Shown here piece after piece: positions 50,347 through 59,993 of a DNA stretch of 64,000 bases. The notes beneath the pieces were generated by a model. That model was given only the letters and a program-made list of their open reading frames with translations. It was not told where the DNA came from and did no database searches. How positions within the stretch are numbered: position 1 is the stretch's first letter; each line of letters begins with the position of its first letter. Source of the stretch: Serinicoccus kebangsaanensis. GTDB taxonomy: Bacteria > Actinomycetota > Actinomycetes > Actinomycetales > Dermatophilaceae. The position numbers were made by a program, and so were the translations under genes. The stretch covers positions 124,001 through 188,000 of the forward strand of contig NZ_VSLG01000003.1 of assembly GCF_008919445.1 (NCBI RefSeq), given 5' to 3'.

Positions 50347-52326
50347 ATGTCGGAACGCGTATCGATGCCCGCCCTCGGTGAGTCCGTCACCGAAGGCACC
50401 GTCACCCGTTGGTTGAAGAGCGTCGGCGACACCGTCGAGGTCGACGAGCCGCTGCTCGAAGTCTCGACCGACAAGGTCGACACCGAGATCCCCTCCCCCG
50501 TCGCGGGCGTCCTGCAGGAGATCCTCGCCGAGGAGGACGAGACCGTCGAGGTCGGGGCCGACCTGTGCGTCGTCGGCGACGGTGACGGCGGTGGCTCCGA
50601 GGGGTCGGGGGGCGACGAGCAGTCCGGGGACGACGCGGAGGAGGCGCCTGCGGACGACGCGCAGGCGTCGGAGGACGACGCGGAGCAGGCGCCGGAGGAG
50701 GACACGTCCGAGGACTCCGGCTCCGGGGACGAGTCCGGCGACGAGGGGTCGCAGCAGTCCGGGTCGGACAGCGCCTCGGGATCGTCCGGGGGCGGCTCCG
50801 GCGGCGAGACCGTCACGATGCCGGCGCTGGGCGAGTCGGTGACCGAGGGCACCGTCACCCGCTGGCTGAAGTCCGAGGGCGACTCGGTGGAGGTGGACGA
50901 GCCGCTGCTCGAGGTCTCGACCGACAAGGTCGACACCGAGATCCCCTCGCCGGTGGCGGGCGTGCTGACCTCGATCATCGCTGGTGAGGACGAGACCGTC
51001 GAGGTCGGCGGGGAGCTGGCGGTCATCGGCGGCGAGGCCTCCGGTGGCGGCACGGACGACGAGGGCTCGAGCGAGCCGGCCGACGAGGCCGACGACGAGC
51101 CGGCCGAGGACCAGCCGGCCGAGGACCAGCCGGCCGAGGACGAGCAGGCCACCGAGGACGAGGGGTCCTCCGGCGACCTGGCCGAGGAGCAGGACAAGCA
51201 CGAGGAGGCGGCGAAGGAGTCGGCGGAGGCCGGCTCCGGGTCGGCCGAGGCCGACGACTCCGGCGTGGCCGTGGGTGTCGGCACACGCTCCGGCGACAAC
51301 GGCACGACCTCGCACAAGGACGCGGATGGCGACGGTGTGCGCGACGTCGAGCAGAGGTCGGAGACCTCCTCGGCCGGCGCCGGTCAGGACGTCAGCGCCT
51401 ACGTCACCCCGTTGGTGCGCAAGCTGGCGGCGCAGCACGACATCGACCTGAGCTCGCTCAAGGGCACCGGTGTCGGAGGCCGCATCCGCAAGCAGGACGT
51501 GCTGGACGCCGCCCAGGCCAAGACGTCGGAGTCGCAGCCCGAGCCGGCCGCCCAGGAGACGTCGGCACCTGCCGCCTCGCCCGCCTCCGGTGCCCCGGCG
51601 CCGAGCCCGGAGAGCGAGGCCAAGCGTGGCACGACGGAGAAGATGTCGCGCCTGCGCAAGGTCATCGCCTCGCGGATGGTGGAGTCGCTGCAGACCAGCG
51701 CCCAGCTCACCACCGTCGTCGAGGTCGACGTCACGAAGATCTCCCGGCTGCGCAAGCGGGCCAAGGACGAGTTCCTCCGCCGCGAGGGCACCAAGCTGTC
51801 CTTCATGCCGTTCTTCGCGATGGCCGCGATCGAGGCGCTCAAGGAGCACCCGATCGTCAACGCCAGCGTCGAGGAGGACTCGATCGTCTACCACGCGGCC
51901 GAGCACCTGGGGGTCGCCGTCGACACCCCCCGGGGCCTGCTGGTGCCGGTCATCAAGGACGCCGGTGACCTCAACATCGCCGGGCTGGCCCGCAAGATCG
52001 CCGATCTGGCCGAGCGCACGCGGGACAACAAGGTCACGCCGGACGAGCTGTCCGGCGGCACCTTCACGCTCACCAACACCGGCTCCCGCGGGGCGCTGTT
52101 CGACACCCCGATCATCAACCAGCCGAACGTCGGCATCCTCGGCACCGGTGCGGTGGTGAAGCGCCCGGTGGTCATCGTCGACGAGGACGGCATGGAGACG
52201 ATCGCGATCCGGGACATGGTCTACCTCGCGATCAGCTACGACCACCGTGTCGTCGACGGTGCGGACGCCGCCCGCTTCCTGGCCACCATGAAGGAGCGCC
52301 TGGAGGACGGGAAGTTCGAGGTCTGA
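50347..52326 (+). CDS. sucB: 2-oxoglutarate dehydrogenase E2 (dihydrolipoyl acyltransferase) with two lipoyl domains
   Basis: Core acyltransferase of a 2-oxoacid dehydrogenase complex, 659 residues. Two nearly identical lipoyl domains are present, with lipoyl-lysines Lys43 and Lys194, each in [11 protein letters not shown]. They are joined by long Asp/Glu/Ser-rich linkers (about 80-155 and 233-340), one containing three PAEDQ repeats. An E3/E1-binding domain ([23 protein letters not shown]) and a C-terminal catalytic domain with the active-site [15 protein letters not shown] follow. The actinobacterial enzyme may be shared between pyruvate and 2-oxoglutarate complexes (DlaT, Rv2215). LipB and LipA, which lipoylate it, are encoded nearby. 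GTG at 50335 is an alternative start. Confidence 0.93.
   Translation: MSERVSMPALGESVTEGTVTRWLKSVGDTVEVDEPLLEVSTDKVDTEIPSPVAGVLQEILAEEDETVEVGADLCVVGDGDGGGSEGSGGDEQSGDDAEEAPADDAQASEDDAEQAPEEDTSEDSGSGDESGDEGSQQSGSDSASGSSGGGSGGETVTMPALGESVTEGTVTRWLKSEGDSVEVDEPLLEVSTDKVDTEIPSPVAGVLTSIIAGEDETVEVGGELAVIGGEASGGGTDDEGSSEPADEADDEPAEDQPAEDQPAEDEQATEDEGSSGDLAEEQDKHEEAAKESAEAGSGSAEADDSGVAVGVGTRSGDNGTTSHKDADGDGVRDVEQRSETSSAGAGQDVSAYVTPLVRKLAAQHDIDLSSLKGTGVGGRIRKQDVLDAAQAKTSESQPEPAAQETSAPAASPASGAPAPSPESEAKRGTTEKMSRLRKVIASRMVESLQTSAQLTTVVEVDVTKISRLRKRAKDEFLRREGTKLSFMPFFAMAAIEALKEHPIVNASVEEDSIVYHAAEHLGVAVDTPRGLLVPVIKDAGDLNIAGLARKIADLAERTRDNKVTPDELSGGTFTLTNTGSRGALFDTPIINQPNVGILGTGAVVKRPVVIVDEDGMETIAIRDMVYLAISYDHRVVDGADAARFLATMKERLEDGKFEV
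51099..51143 (+). repeat. three 15-bp direct repeats inside sucB
   Basis: Three consecutive copies of a 15-bp unit encode [10 protein letters not shown] in the flexible linker after the second lipoyl domain. Such repeats can change in number by slippage and would alter only linker length. Confidence 0.75.
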
Positions 52327-52333
52327 GCCGCCG

Positions 52334-53299
52334 ATGACCGAGCCTGCCGACAGCTCTGGCCCGCGCACCGTCGCGATCACCGGCTCCAGCGGCCTGATCG
52401 GGTCCGCGCTCAGCCAGGCGGTGCGGGACCGCGGCGACCAGGCACTGCACCTGGTGCGCCGCGATCCGCACCCGGCCGCCGACCTCCCCGACGGCGTGCG
52501 CGAGGTCACCTGGGACCCCGGCTCCACGCTGGACCCCGGCGTGCTGGCCGACGTCAGCGGCGTGGTGCACCTGGCGGGAGCCGGCATCGGGGACGAGCGA
52601 TGGACCGAGGAGCGCAAGCAGGTGCTCGTCTCGTCCCGGATCGACGGGACCGGCACCATCGCCCAGGCCCTGGCCGAGCTGACCGCGGGTGATCCCGGGG
52701 CTCCGGTGCCACGGCTCGTCTCCGGCTCGGCCGTCGGCTACTACGGCGACCGCGCCGACGAGGTCCTCACCGAGGACAGCGCCGCCGGCGAGGGTTTCCT
52801 GGCCCGGCTCTGCCAGCAGTGGGAGGACAGCACCTCCCCCGCGCAGGACGCGGGAGTGCCGGTGGCGCACGTGCGCACCGGCATCGTCCTCAGCGCGGAC
52901 GGCGGTGCGCTCGGCCGGCTGCTGCCGCTGGTCCGGCTCGGTCTGGCAGGGCCGCTCGCGGGAGGGGGCGCCTGGTGGCCCTGGATCACCCTGCACGACC
53001 ACGTGCGCGCGCTGCTGTTCCTCCTCGACCACCGCGAGGTCACCGGCCCGGTGAACCTCGTCGGCCCCGCACCGGCGACCCAGCTCGAGGTCACCCGCGC
53101 CCTGGCGCGCACCCTGCGGCGGCCCGCCGTGCTCCCCGCACCGGGCATCGCCCTCCGGGTCGTGCTGGGCGAGATGTCGCAGGAGATCCTCGCCTCGACC
53201 CGGGCCGTGCCCGACGTGCTGGCGGACGCAGGCTTCGACTTCGCGCACGCCGACCTGGACCGCGCGGCGGCCTGGGTGGTGGAGGACTCGCGCCGCTGA
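52334..53299 (+). CDS. TIGR01777 family NAD-dependent epimerase-like protein
   Basis: A 321-residue extended short-chain dehydrogenase. The N-terminal Rossmann motif is TGSSGLIGSAL. The family segments VVHLAGAGIGDERWTEERKQ, SGSAVGYYGDRADE, and the C-terminal REVLGEMSQEILASTRAVP-like ending are visible. The Tyr of the SDR catalytic pair is in VGYYG. Its start is eight bases after the sucB stop. M. tuberculosis Rv2216 has the same position between dlaT and lipB. The reaction is unknown; the family is sometimes annotated as a cell-division inhibitor (SulA-like), which is not supported. Confidence 0.9.
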   Translation: MTEPADSSGPRTVAITGSSGLIGSALSQAVRDRGDQALHLVRRDPHPAADLPDGVREVTWDPGSTLDPGVLADVSGVVHLAGAGIGDERWTEERKQVLVSSRIDGTGTIAQALAELTAGDPGAPVPRLVSGSAVGYYGDRADEVLTEDSAAGEGFLARLCQQWEDSTSPAQDAGVPVAHVRTGIVLSADGGALGRLLPLVRLGLAGPLAGGGAWWPWITLHDHVRALLFLLDHREVTGPVNLVGPAPATQLEVTRALARTLRRPAVLPAPGIALRVVLGEMSQEILASTRAVPDVLADAGFDFAHADLDRAAAWVVEDSRR

Positions 53300-53305
53300 G
53301 CGGGG

Positions 53306-54919
53306 TCACCGGGTCGGCTGCGGCCCCCACTCGTGGACCAGCCAGCGCTGGTCGTGCCGGGTCAGCACGACGCGGATCCGGTCCTCACGCTCGGGCTCTG
53401 CCCGCACCACCTCGTCCCCCCGGCGCACCTGCAGCGCCGCGCGCCGCACGGTGAGGTCGACCGTGGCGGAGCCCCGGTCCACCTGGCCCACCCGTGCCTC
53501 GGTGACGGTGAACACCACCGAGGGATAGCTGACCCCCGCCGCACCGGCCTCGGCCAGGTCGGCCAGCTCGGCGCGGTGGGCCGGTGACCCGGGTGCCATG
53601 ACCTCGTCCACCCTCGCGGGGTCGGAGCGCTCCCAGGCCGCGGAGCGGCCGTCCAGCAGCCGCTGCAGCACCACGACGGTCTCGTGCTCGTCCCAGTCCG
53701 CCGGGGAGGGAGTGGCCGTGGCGGTGGCCGCAGGGGCCGGGGCGTGCCCCGACCCGGCCCCGGTGGGTGGGCTCTCGACGGGGGTGGTCGGCGTGGCGGA
53801 AGGCAGAGCGGCCGGGGGTCCGGCTGCCGGCGGCTGCGGGAGCCAGAGCCGGACGGTCGCCACGACCAGCAGCAGGGCGACCGCCACTCCTGCGGCGACC
53901 CACCACCCGTGCCACCGGCGCGATCCTCCGGTCGCGGAGGCGACCCGGTGCGCGCCGCCGCGGCGCAGCACCGCGGGCCGGGCGGTGGTGTCCTGCTCCC
54001 GCGTGGGCGCCGAGCGCCGCCCGACTCCCCAGCGACGCCGGCGGGGCGACGTGGGTCCGGAGGCGTCCGCGAGCGCGACCTGACGCAGCCGCTCGGTCAG
54101 CCCGTGGGCGACGTCGGCCTCCGGCGCCACCTCGATCGGCTCCGGGTCGGCGAGGGCCAGCAGCGCGGCCGGCAGCTCCTCGGCCGCGGGCCGGTCCTCC
54201 GGCTGCGGCCCCATGCACCGCTGGACGAGGTCCACCAGGTCCCCCGGCAGGTTCGGGTCCACCTCCGCGAGGGCAGGACGGTCGAAGCCCGGCCCGGGAG
54301 TCTGCCCCACCAGGCACAGCCACGCGAGCGCACCGACCTGGTAGACGTCGGACTCGACGGTGGCGGAGAACCCCTCCATCACCTCCGGGGCCACCATCCC
54401 GTCGTGCCCACCGGTCCCCCAGCCCTGCAGCCCGTGCTCGCCCACCACCCGGGCGGTGCCCAGGTCACCGAGCAGCGGCATACCGTCGCTGCGGAAGAGG
54501 ACGTTGCCCGCCGACACGTCCCCGTGCACCACCCCCAGCCGGTGCAGCTCGGCCAGCGCCCTGGCGAGCGGGTGCAGCACCGTCACCAGCTCGCCCGGGG
54601 ACAGCAGGCGACGGCGGTGCAGGACCTGCGCCAGCGAACCGCCGGCAGCGAGCTGGGTGACCAGGGCGACCGTGGGATGCTCCGCCTCCCCCAGCGGCAG
54701 GACGTCGTAGAGGTGGAGGATGTGCTCGTGCCGCAGGCCGGCCATGAGTCCGGCCTCGGCCAGCGCCGCCGTCAGGTCGCCCCTGCCGTCCCCGGGGCGC
54801 ACCAGCTTGATCGCGACCGGCAGGTCGTCGACCCGTCGGCGTCCGCGCCACACGCTCCCGCTCCCGCCGGCCCCCAGCGGACCGAGGACGTCGTAGCCAG
54901 GGACGGTCGGGACGGTCAT
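53306..54919 (-). CDS. atypical membrane Ser/Thr protein kinase
   Basis: A 537-residue kinase-like protein. The kinase domain (about 9-260) has a glycine loop GAGGSGSVW and Lys38 in VAIKLV. The catalytic loop is HGDVSAGN (Asp134, Asn139), which lacks the usual Arg before Asp and the Lys two after it, and DFG is DLG (Asp152). The catalytic Asp, Asn and metal Asp remain, so activity is possible. An Arg-rich stretch, a membrane span (about 340-365), a Pro/Ala/Thr-rich linker and a C-terminal extracellular alpha-beta domain (about 415-537) follow. Nothing similar is in the mycobacterial locus. It is divergent from lipB. Confidence 0.85.
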   Translation of the reverse strand: MTVPTVPGYDVLGPLGAGGSGSVWRGRRRVDDLPVAIKLVRPGDGRGDLTAALAEAGLMAGLRHEHILHLYDVLPLGEAEHPTVALVTQLAAGGSLAQVLHRRRLLSPGELVTVLHPLARALAELHRLGVVHGDVSAGNVLFRSDGMPLLGDLGTARVVGEHGLQGWGTGGHDGMVAPEVMEGFSATVESDVYQVGALAWLCLVGQTPGPGFDRPALAEVDPNLPGDLVDLVQRCMGPQPEDRPAAEELPAALLALADPEPIEVAPEADVAHGLTERLRQVALADASGPTSPRRRRWGVGRRSAPTREQDTTARPAVLRRGGAHRVASATGGSRRWHGWWVAAGVAVALLLVVATVRLWLPQPPAAGPPAALPSATPTTPVESPPTGAGSGHAPAPAATATATPSPADWDEHETVVVLQRLLDGRSAAWERSDPARVDEVMAPGSPAHRAELADLAEAGAAGVSYPSVVFTVTEARVGQVDRGSATVDLTVRRAALQVRRGDEVVRAEPEREDRIRVVLTRHDQRWLVHEWGPQPTR

Positions 54920-54987
54920 GACGCCAGCCTGCCCCGGACGGCCGCCGTCCCGCAGGAGTTGTCCACAGCCCGGGTCCGGGCACGGGA

Positions 54988-54993
54988 TACAGT
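54988..54993 (+). promoter_or_regulatory. -10 box (TACAGT) of lipB, leaderless
   Basis: TACAGT ends six bases before ATG 55000. Confidence 0.55.
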
Positions 54994-54999
54994 GCCGAC

Positions 55000-55650
55000 A
55001 TGCGCTTCGAGCTGCTCGGCCTCGCCCCCGACCTGGTCGACTACGTGCAGGCGTGGGAGCACCAGCGCGAGGTGCACGCGCAGGTGGTCGACGGCTCCCT
55101 GCCCGACACGGTGCTGCTGCTGGAGCACGCGGCGGTCTACACCGCCGGCAAGCGGACCGAGGCGCACGAGCGGCCGCTGGACGGCACGCCGGTGGTCGAC
55201 GTGGACCGCGGCGGCAAGATCACCTGGCACGGTCCCGGTCAGCTGGTGGGCTATCCCATCGTGCGGCTCCCGTCGCCCGTGGACGTCGTGGCCCACGTGC
55301 GCCGGCTGGAGGACATGATGATCGGGGTATGCCGTGACCTGGGTCTCCCGACGACCCGGATCGAGGGGCGCTCCGGTGTCTGGCTGCCGGCGGACCGGCG
55401 GGGCCCGGCGCGCAAGATCGGGGCCATCGGCATCCGCGTGAGCCAGGACGTCACCATGCACGGCTTCGCCCTCAACTGCGACTGCGACCTCGGCTGGGCC
55501 GACACCATCATCCCGTGCGGCATCGCCGACGCCGGTGTGACCTCGCTGTCCCGCGAGCTCGGCCGCGAGGTGGGCGTCGCCGACGTGCTGACCCTCGCCC
55601 AGCGGCACCTGGAGCGCGTCCTCAGCCCAGCGCCGGCAGGGCACGCCTAG
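55000..55650 (+). CDS. lipB: lipoyl (octanoyl) transferase
   Basis: Moves octanoate from acyl carrier protein to lipoyl domains, the first step of lipoylation. The 216-residue protein has the conserved [18 protein letters not shown], the catalytic Lys139 in [11 protein letters not shown] and Cys173 in [14 protein letters not shown], which act as an acid/base pair. The ATG at 55000 is fixed by a -10 box six bases upstream. It would act on the sucB product and GcvH. LipA is 2.3 kb downstream, separated here by an ABC transporter pair, whereas in mycobacteria lipB and lipA are adjacent (Rv2217, Rv2218). Confidence 0.95.
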   Translation: MRFELLGLAPDLVDYVQAWEHQREVHAQVVDGSLPDTVLLLEHAAVYTAGKRTEAHERPLDGTPVVDVDRGGKITWHGPGQLVGYPIVRLPSPVDVVAHVRRLEDMMIGVCRDLGLPTTRIEGRSGVWLPADRRGPARKIGAIGIRVSQDVTMHGFALNCDCDLGWADTIIPCGIADAGVTSLSRELGREVGVADVLTLAQRHLERVLSPAPAGHA

Positions 55651-55819
55651 GCTCCTCACCGGCCTCGGGCCCCGGTGCCCACCGCTGCGCGACCGGGACA
55701 CCGTGCCCTGGTTCGGGGACACGCTGCAACACTGCGCGGCGCAGCGACATAGCCACGGTTGACTGACCCTGCAGGGTTCGGCCGCTCGCGGCTGCCCGCC
55801 CGAGACCAGGAGGACAGCA

Positions 55820-56851
55820 GTGACGGTGCCGCACGTGGTCGCCGAGGGGCCGGCCGTGACCACGCGCGGTCTGCGCAAGACCTACCGGACCGTCCGGGGT
55901 CGCCGGGTCGCCGTGCACGGCCTTGACATGGACGTGCCCTCCGGAGGGGTGCACGGCTTCCTCGGGCCGAACGGCTCGGGCAAGACGACGACGATCCGGA
56001 TGCTGCTGGGCCTGGTCCGGCCGGACGCCGGCGAGATGCAGATCTTCGGCACGCCGGTCCCCCGGCAGCTCCCGCAGGTGGTCGACCGGGTGGGGGCCAT
56101 CGTCGAGTCGCCCAAGTTCTTCCCCAGCTTCACCGGCGCCCGCAACCTGGCGTTGCTGGCCCAGGCCATCGGGACACCCGTGGGCCGCGTCGGCGAGGTC
56201 CTGGACGAGGTCGGCCTCGCCGCCCGCGGCAGGGACACCTTCCGGTCCTACTCGCTCGGCATGAAGCAGCGGCTGGCCATCGCCGCGACCCTGCTCAAGT
56301 CGCCGGACCTGCTCATCTTCGACGAGCCGACCAACGGCCTCGACCCGGCGGGGATCCACGAGATCCGGCAGACGATGCGGCGGCTCGCCGACGCCGGACG
56401 GACCGTGCTGGTCAGCAGCCACATCCTGTCCGAGGTGGAGCAGATCGCCGACACGGTCACCATCATCGGCCGGGGACGGGTGCTGGCGCAGGGCACCGTC
56501 GCCGGGCTCATCGGGGGCGGCGGCGAGACCGTCGAGGTGGGGGTCCGGCACCCGGGGGCGGCGGCCCGGCTGCTGCGCGACGCCGGCTTCACCGTGGACT
56601 GGATGCCGCGCCCGCAGGGTGGCGACGCGGCGGAGGCCCTGGCGCGCGCGGACGACTCCGCCGGCCCCGAGGCGGGGCTGCTCACGGTGACCGGCGCGCA
56701 GCCGGCCGAGATCACCCGCCTGCTCGCCGGCCAGGGCCTGTGGGTGGAGCGGCTCGTCCCCAGCCGTCGCGGGCTGGAGCAGATCTTCCTCGAGCTGACC
56801 GGCGACGACGCGCTGCCCAGCTCCCTGGGCGAGGGCGAGGGGGCGGCCTGA
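55820..56851 (+). CDS. ABC transporter ATP-binding protein
   Basis: ATPase of an ABC-2 type exporter, 343 residues. Walker A is GPNGSGKTT (Lys55), the signature is YSLGMKQRLAIA and Walker B is LLIFDEPTNGLDP, followed by the H-loop VSSHIL. Beyond the ATPase domain an extension of about 120 residues (about 225-343) is typical of CcmA/DrrA-like transporters. The GTG start has AGGAGG seven bases upstream. The stop shares one base with the permease start, so they form a pair. It is inserted between lipB and lipA relative to mycobacteria, so it was gained in this lineage. The substrate is unknown. Confidence 0.93.
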   Translation: MTVPHVVAEGPAVTTRGLRKTYRTVRGRRVAVHGLDMDVPSGGVHGFLGPNGSGKTTTIRMLLGLVRPDAGEMQIFGTPVPRQLPQVVDRVGAIVESPKFFPSFTGARNLALLAQAIGTPVGRVGEVLDEVGLAARGRDTFRSYSLGMKQRLAIAATLLKSPDLLIFDEPTNGLDPAGIHEIRQTMRRLADAGRTVLVSSHILSEVEQIADTVTIIGRGRVLAQGTVAGLIGGGGETVEVGVRHPGAAARLLRDAGFTVDWMPRPQGGDAAEALARADDSAGPEAGLLTVTGAQPAEITRLLAGQGLWVERLVPSRRGLEQIFLELTGDDALPSSLGEGEGAA

Positions 56852-57834
56852 TGCGACTGACCCTGGTCGAGGTGCGCCGGCTGCTGTGGCGTCGGCTCCC
56901 GACGCTCGCGGTGCTGGCGGCGCTGCTCGTGGCGCTCATGGCGCTCTTCGGTGTGCACCAGCAGGCACAGCAGATCGCGCAGGCCCGCGCCGGTGCGGAC
57001 CGGGACCTGCAGGCGGCGATCGAGGACTGGGAGGCCAACGGCGAGTCCTACGTCGAGGAGTGCCGGCGCGGGCAGGAGGACGAGCGGCGCGCGACCGGGG
57101 ACGGGAGCATCGACTGGGGGTGCGACGAGATGCAGGCCCCGAGCCCGGAGGACTGGTACGGCCAGATGCCCGGCATCGGCGAGCAGTACACCGAGCTGCT
57201 CGCGGTCGTGGTCTACCCGCTGCTGCTGCTCGCGCTCGCCGTCGGCTCCACCGGCGTCGCCGCGGAGTTCAGCCACCGCACGATGGGGTCCTTCCTGACC
57301 TTCGTGCCGCGGCGGGTCCCGGTCTTCGTCGCCAAGCTCGTCGCCGCCGCGGTGATGTCGGTCCCCATCGTCGCGGTATGCCTGCTGGTCCTCGCCCTCG
57401 GCATCCCCGCCGTCTACCGGCTCACCGGGAGCGACCCCGGCATCCTCGCGGACGGGGTGACGCCGACGTTCTGGATGTCGGTCCGCATCCTCGGCCTGGG
57501 TCTGGCGGCCGGCGCCTTCGGAGCCGCCGCGGCCTTCGTGCTGCGCCACAGCGCGGTGGTGATCGGCATCATGGTGGGCTACGTCGCCGTGGTCGAGGGG
57601 ATCCTCGGCTCGCTGCTCCCGGACCTCACCCGCTACCTGCTCGGGCGCAACCTCGAGGCCGTCGTCCGGGACGGCACCGAGTGGGCGACCTATGTCGACT
57701 GCGAGTCGACCACCGGCTGCCGCGAGCTGATCCACCAGCTCAGCCTCGGACAGGGACTGGTGACCGTCTCCGCCCTGCTCCTCCTCGTGGTCGGCCTGGG
57801 CCTGCTCCGGTTCGTCCGCTCCGACATCGACTGA
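56851..57834 (+). CDS. ABC-2 type transporter permease
   Basis: Membrane partner of the preceding ATPase, 327 residues with six predicted spans. The first span (about 15-37) is followed by a large extracytoplasmic loop (about 40-110) rich in Gln, Glu and Asp and containing two Cys (ECRRG and WGCDE) that could pair. The other spans cluster at about 112-135, 160-185, 205-235, 238-260 and 300-320. ATG at 56851 overlaps the ATPase stop (TGATG). The large outside loop is unusual for drug exporters and might bind a ligand. It could be a bacitracin-type or peptide efflux permease, but nothing selects one. Confidence 0.88.
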   Translation: MRLTLVEVRRLLWRRLPTLAVLAALLVALMALFGVHQQAQQIAQARAGADRDLQAAIEDWEANGESYVEECRRGQEDERRATGDGSIDWGCDEMQAPSPEDWYGQMPGIGEQYTELLAVVVYPLLLLALAVGSTGVAAEFSHRTMGSFLTFVPRRVPVFVAKLVAAAVMSVPIVAVCLLVLALGIPAVYRLTGSDPGILADGVTPTFWMSVRILGLGLAAGAFGAAAAFVLRHSAVVIGIMVGYVAVVEGILGSLLPDLTRYLLGRNLEAVVRDGTEWATYVDCESTTGCRELIHQLSLGQGLVTVSALLLLVVGLGLLRFVRSDID

Positions 57835-57894
57835 GCCTGCGCCACGCCGACCCGCGACCCCCGGGCCGCCGTGCCCCGGCCGGGAGCACGGGCA

Positions 57895-57900
57895 TACCCT
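57895..57900 (+). promoter_or_regulatory. possible -10 box (TACCCT) upstream of lipA
   Basis: TACCCT lies 68 bases before the lipA GTG; GAGGGAGA just upstream of the GTG is the ribosome site. Confidence 0.35.
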
Positions 57901-57967
57901 GGGGGGTGCAGGCGTTGCCACCCACGGAGCACGACGACGACGCCGCACCGACAACGAGGGAGAACTT

Positions 57968-59014
57968 GTGACCGTCGCACCGGAGGGCCGCCGGCTGCTG
58001 CGCGTGGAGGCGCGCAACGCGGAGACCCCGATCGAGCGCAAGCCGTCGTGGATCCGGACCACCGCGAAGATGGGCCCGGAATACCAGGAGCTGCACTCCA
58101 TGGTGAAGAAGGGCGGGCTGCACACGGTGTGCCAGGAGGCAGGCTGCCCGAACATCTTCGAGTGCTGGGAGGACCGCGAGGCCACCTTCCTCATCGGCGG
58201 GGACATCTGCACGAGGCGCTGCGACTTCTGCGACATCTCGACCGGCCGGCCCGGCCCGCTGGACCTGGAGGAGCCGCGCAAGGTCGCCGAGTCGATCCGG
58301 ACGATGGAGCTGCGCTACGCCACCATCACCGGCGTCGCGCGGGACGACCAGAAGGACGGGGCCGCCTGGCTGTACGCCGAGGTGATCCGCAAGGTGCACG
58401 AGCTGAACCCCACCACCGGCGTGGAGATCCTGCCCCCGGACTTCGGCGCGGTGCCCGAGCTGGTGCAGCAGGTCTTCGACGCCCGGCCCGAGGTGTTCGC
58501 CCACAACCTGGAGACGGTGCCGCGGATCTTCAAGAAGATCCGGCCCGCCTTCACCTACGACAAGTCGCTGCGCGTGCTGTCCATGGCGCGCGACAACGAG
58601 CTGGTGACCAAGTCGAACCTCATCCTGGGGATGGGCGAGAACGAGGACGAGATCGACCAGGCGATGCGGGACCTGCACGACGCCGGGTGCGACATCCTCA
58701 CCATCACGCAGTACCTGCGCCCCTCCAAGCTGCACCACCCGATCGAGCGCTGGGTGAAGCCGGCCGAGTTCGTGCACTGGTCGGAGCGGGCCGAGGAGAT
58801 CGGCTTCAAGGGCGTCATGGCCGGTCCCCTGGTCCGCAGCTCCTACCGTGCCGGCAAGCTCTACGCCCAGGCGATGCGACGGTGGGGCCGCGAGGTGCCG
58901 GAGAACCTGTCGCACCTGGCCCAGCAGGCCGAGGCCGACATCCCCGCCCGGCAGGAGGCCGCCTCGCTCGTCGCCCAGGAGCGTCAGGATCTGGCCAGCC
59001 GCCACGTATCCTGA
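57968..59014 (+). CDS. lipA: lipoyl synthase
   Basis: Radical-SAM enzyme that inserts two sulfurs into octanoyl groups. The 348-residue protein carries both clusters: the auxiliary one [12 protein letters not shown] (Cys55, Cys60, Cys66) and the SAM cluster CTRRCDFC (Cys81, Cys85, Cys88), with the terminal RSSY motif coordinating the auxiliary cluster. The GTG start has GAGGGAGA upstream. It acts after LipB on the E2 protein encoded nearby and probably receives clusters through an A-type carrier such as ErpA, also encoded in the window. Confidence 0.96.
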   Translation: MTVAPEGRRLLRVEARNAETPIERKPSWIRTTAKMGPEYQELHSMVKKGGLHTVCQEAGCPNIFECWEDREATFLIGGDICTRRCDFCDISTGRPGPLDLEEPRKVAESIRTMELRYATITGVARDDQKDGAAWLYAEVIRKVHELNPTTGVEILPPDFGAVPELVQQVFDARPEVFAHNLETVPRIFKKIRPAFTYDKSLRVLSMARDNELVTKSNLILGMGENEDEIDQAMRDLHDAGCDILTITQYLRPSKLHHPIERWVKPAEFVHWSERAEEIGFKGVMAGPLVRSSYRAGKLYAQAMRRWGREVPENLSHLAQQAEADIPARQEAASLVAQERQDLASRHVS

Positions 59015-59019
59015 ACCCC

Positions 59020-59802
59020 ATGTCCACGAGCACCACCGCACCGGAGCCGAAGAAGCGCCGCTTCGGCCGCAACCGCAAGCCCAAGGACCCGAACAACCCG
59101 GGTCGGATCGCGCAGTTCCGCCAGGTCTTCTCGATGACCCGCAAGGCGGACCCCGCCGCCGTGTGGTGGATGGCGCTCGCCGCGCTGGCGGTGCTGGTCG
59201 TGGCCCTGCTCGTCGGCCTGTGGCTGGACCAGGTCGTCTACCTGATGGTCCTCGGCGTGCCGTTGGCGCTGCTCGCGGCGGTGATCATCCTCGGTCGCCG
59301 GGCGGAGCGTGCGGCGTTCACCCAGATCGACGGCCAACCGGGGGCGTCGGCCGCCGTCCTGCAGCAGCTGCGGCGCGGGTGGTACTACGACCAGGAGCCG
59401 GTCGCCGCCGAGGCGGGCGGGCAGGTCCGAGGTATGCGTGACCTGCACAACGCGGCGATGGTCTTCCGGGCCGTGGGTCGGCCCGGCGTGGTGCTCATCT
59501 CCGAAGGTCCGCGCGGCTCCGCGCAGCGGCTGGCCAAGGCCGAGGAGCGCAAGGTGGCGCGGGTCGTCGGCGGCGAGGTGCCGGTGCACACGATCGTGGT
59601 GGGCAACGGCGAGGGACAGACCCCGTTGCGCCGCGTGGTGAAGACGATCAAGGGCTTCCCCAAGCAGCTGAGCAACGACGAGGCCCTCGTCGTGCAGCAG
59701 CGGATGAAGGCGCTGGGCAGCCGCAACAAGCCGGCCATCCCAGCGGGCATGGACCCGACGCGGCCGCCGCGGGCGAGTCGCCGCGCGCTCCGCGGCCGCT
59801 GA
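59020..59802 (+). CDS. DUF4191 membrane protein
   Basis: A 260-residue protein of the DUF4191 family found directly after lipA in actinobacteria (Rv2219). A basic N-terminus (KKRRFGRNRKPKDPNN) precedes two membrane spans (about 50-70 and 72-92). A soluble C-terminal domain contains AAMVFRAVGRPGVVLISEGPRGSAQRL and the conserved VPVHTIVVGNGEGQTPLRRVVKTI. The ATG at 59020 is six bases after the lipA stop. The stop codon lies inside the first copy of an 83-bp tandem repeat. Function is unknown; the constant lipA link suggests a role near lipoate metabolism. Confidence 0.9.
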   Translation: MSTSTTAPEPKKRRFGRNRKPKDPNNPGRIAQFRQVFSMTRKADPAAVWWMALAALAVLVVALLVGLWLDQVVYLMVLGVPLALLAAVIILGRRAERAAFTQIDGQPGASAAVLQQLRRGWYYDQEPVAAEAGGQVRGMRDLHNAAMVFRAVGRPGVVLISEGPRGSAQRLAKAEERKVARVVGGEVPVHTIVVGNGEGQTPLRRVVKTIKGFPKQLSNDEALVVQQRMKALGSRNKPAIPAGMDPTRPPRASRRALRGR

Positions 59803-59970
59803 CGCACGAGCGCGCGGTCCCACCGGCACCCAGTGCCGCACCCACCGCGCGCGAGCAGGAAGCGGCCACGGCAGAATGCCGCTGACGCACGAGCGCGCGG
59901 TCCCACCGGCACGCAGTGCCGCACCCACCGCGCGCGAGCAGGAAGCGGCCACGGCAGAATGCCGCTGACG
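59795..59970 (+). repeat. 83-bp tandem direct repeat, two full copies plus 10 bp
   Basis: Copy 1 is 59795-59877 and copy 2 is 59878-59960. They differ at one base (C at 59830, G at 59913). A third partial copy covers 59961-59970. Each copy can fold into a nested hairpin: GCGCGCGGT with ACCGCGCGC (59810-59818 and 59844-59852), symmetric six-base internal loops and an inner GGCAC/GTGCC stem. A small hairpin CGGCA-gaa-TGCCG (59869-59881) sits at each copy junction. The first copy begins at the DUF4191 stop, so the hairpins may be a duplicated terminator. Confidence 0.9.
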
Positions 59971-59993
59971 GCGAACCCAGGGGGACAGGCACG

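Noticed and set aside
50338-52659. Long leftward open frame (773 residues) opposite sucB
   Set aside because: It mirrors the GC-rich third positions of sucB, is low-complexity throughout, and resembles no known domain.
59795-59970. CRISPR array
   Set aside because: Only two units of 83 bp with no unique spacers; the repeats are directly abutting, so this is a tandem duplication.
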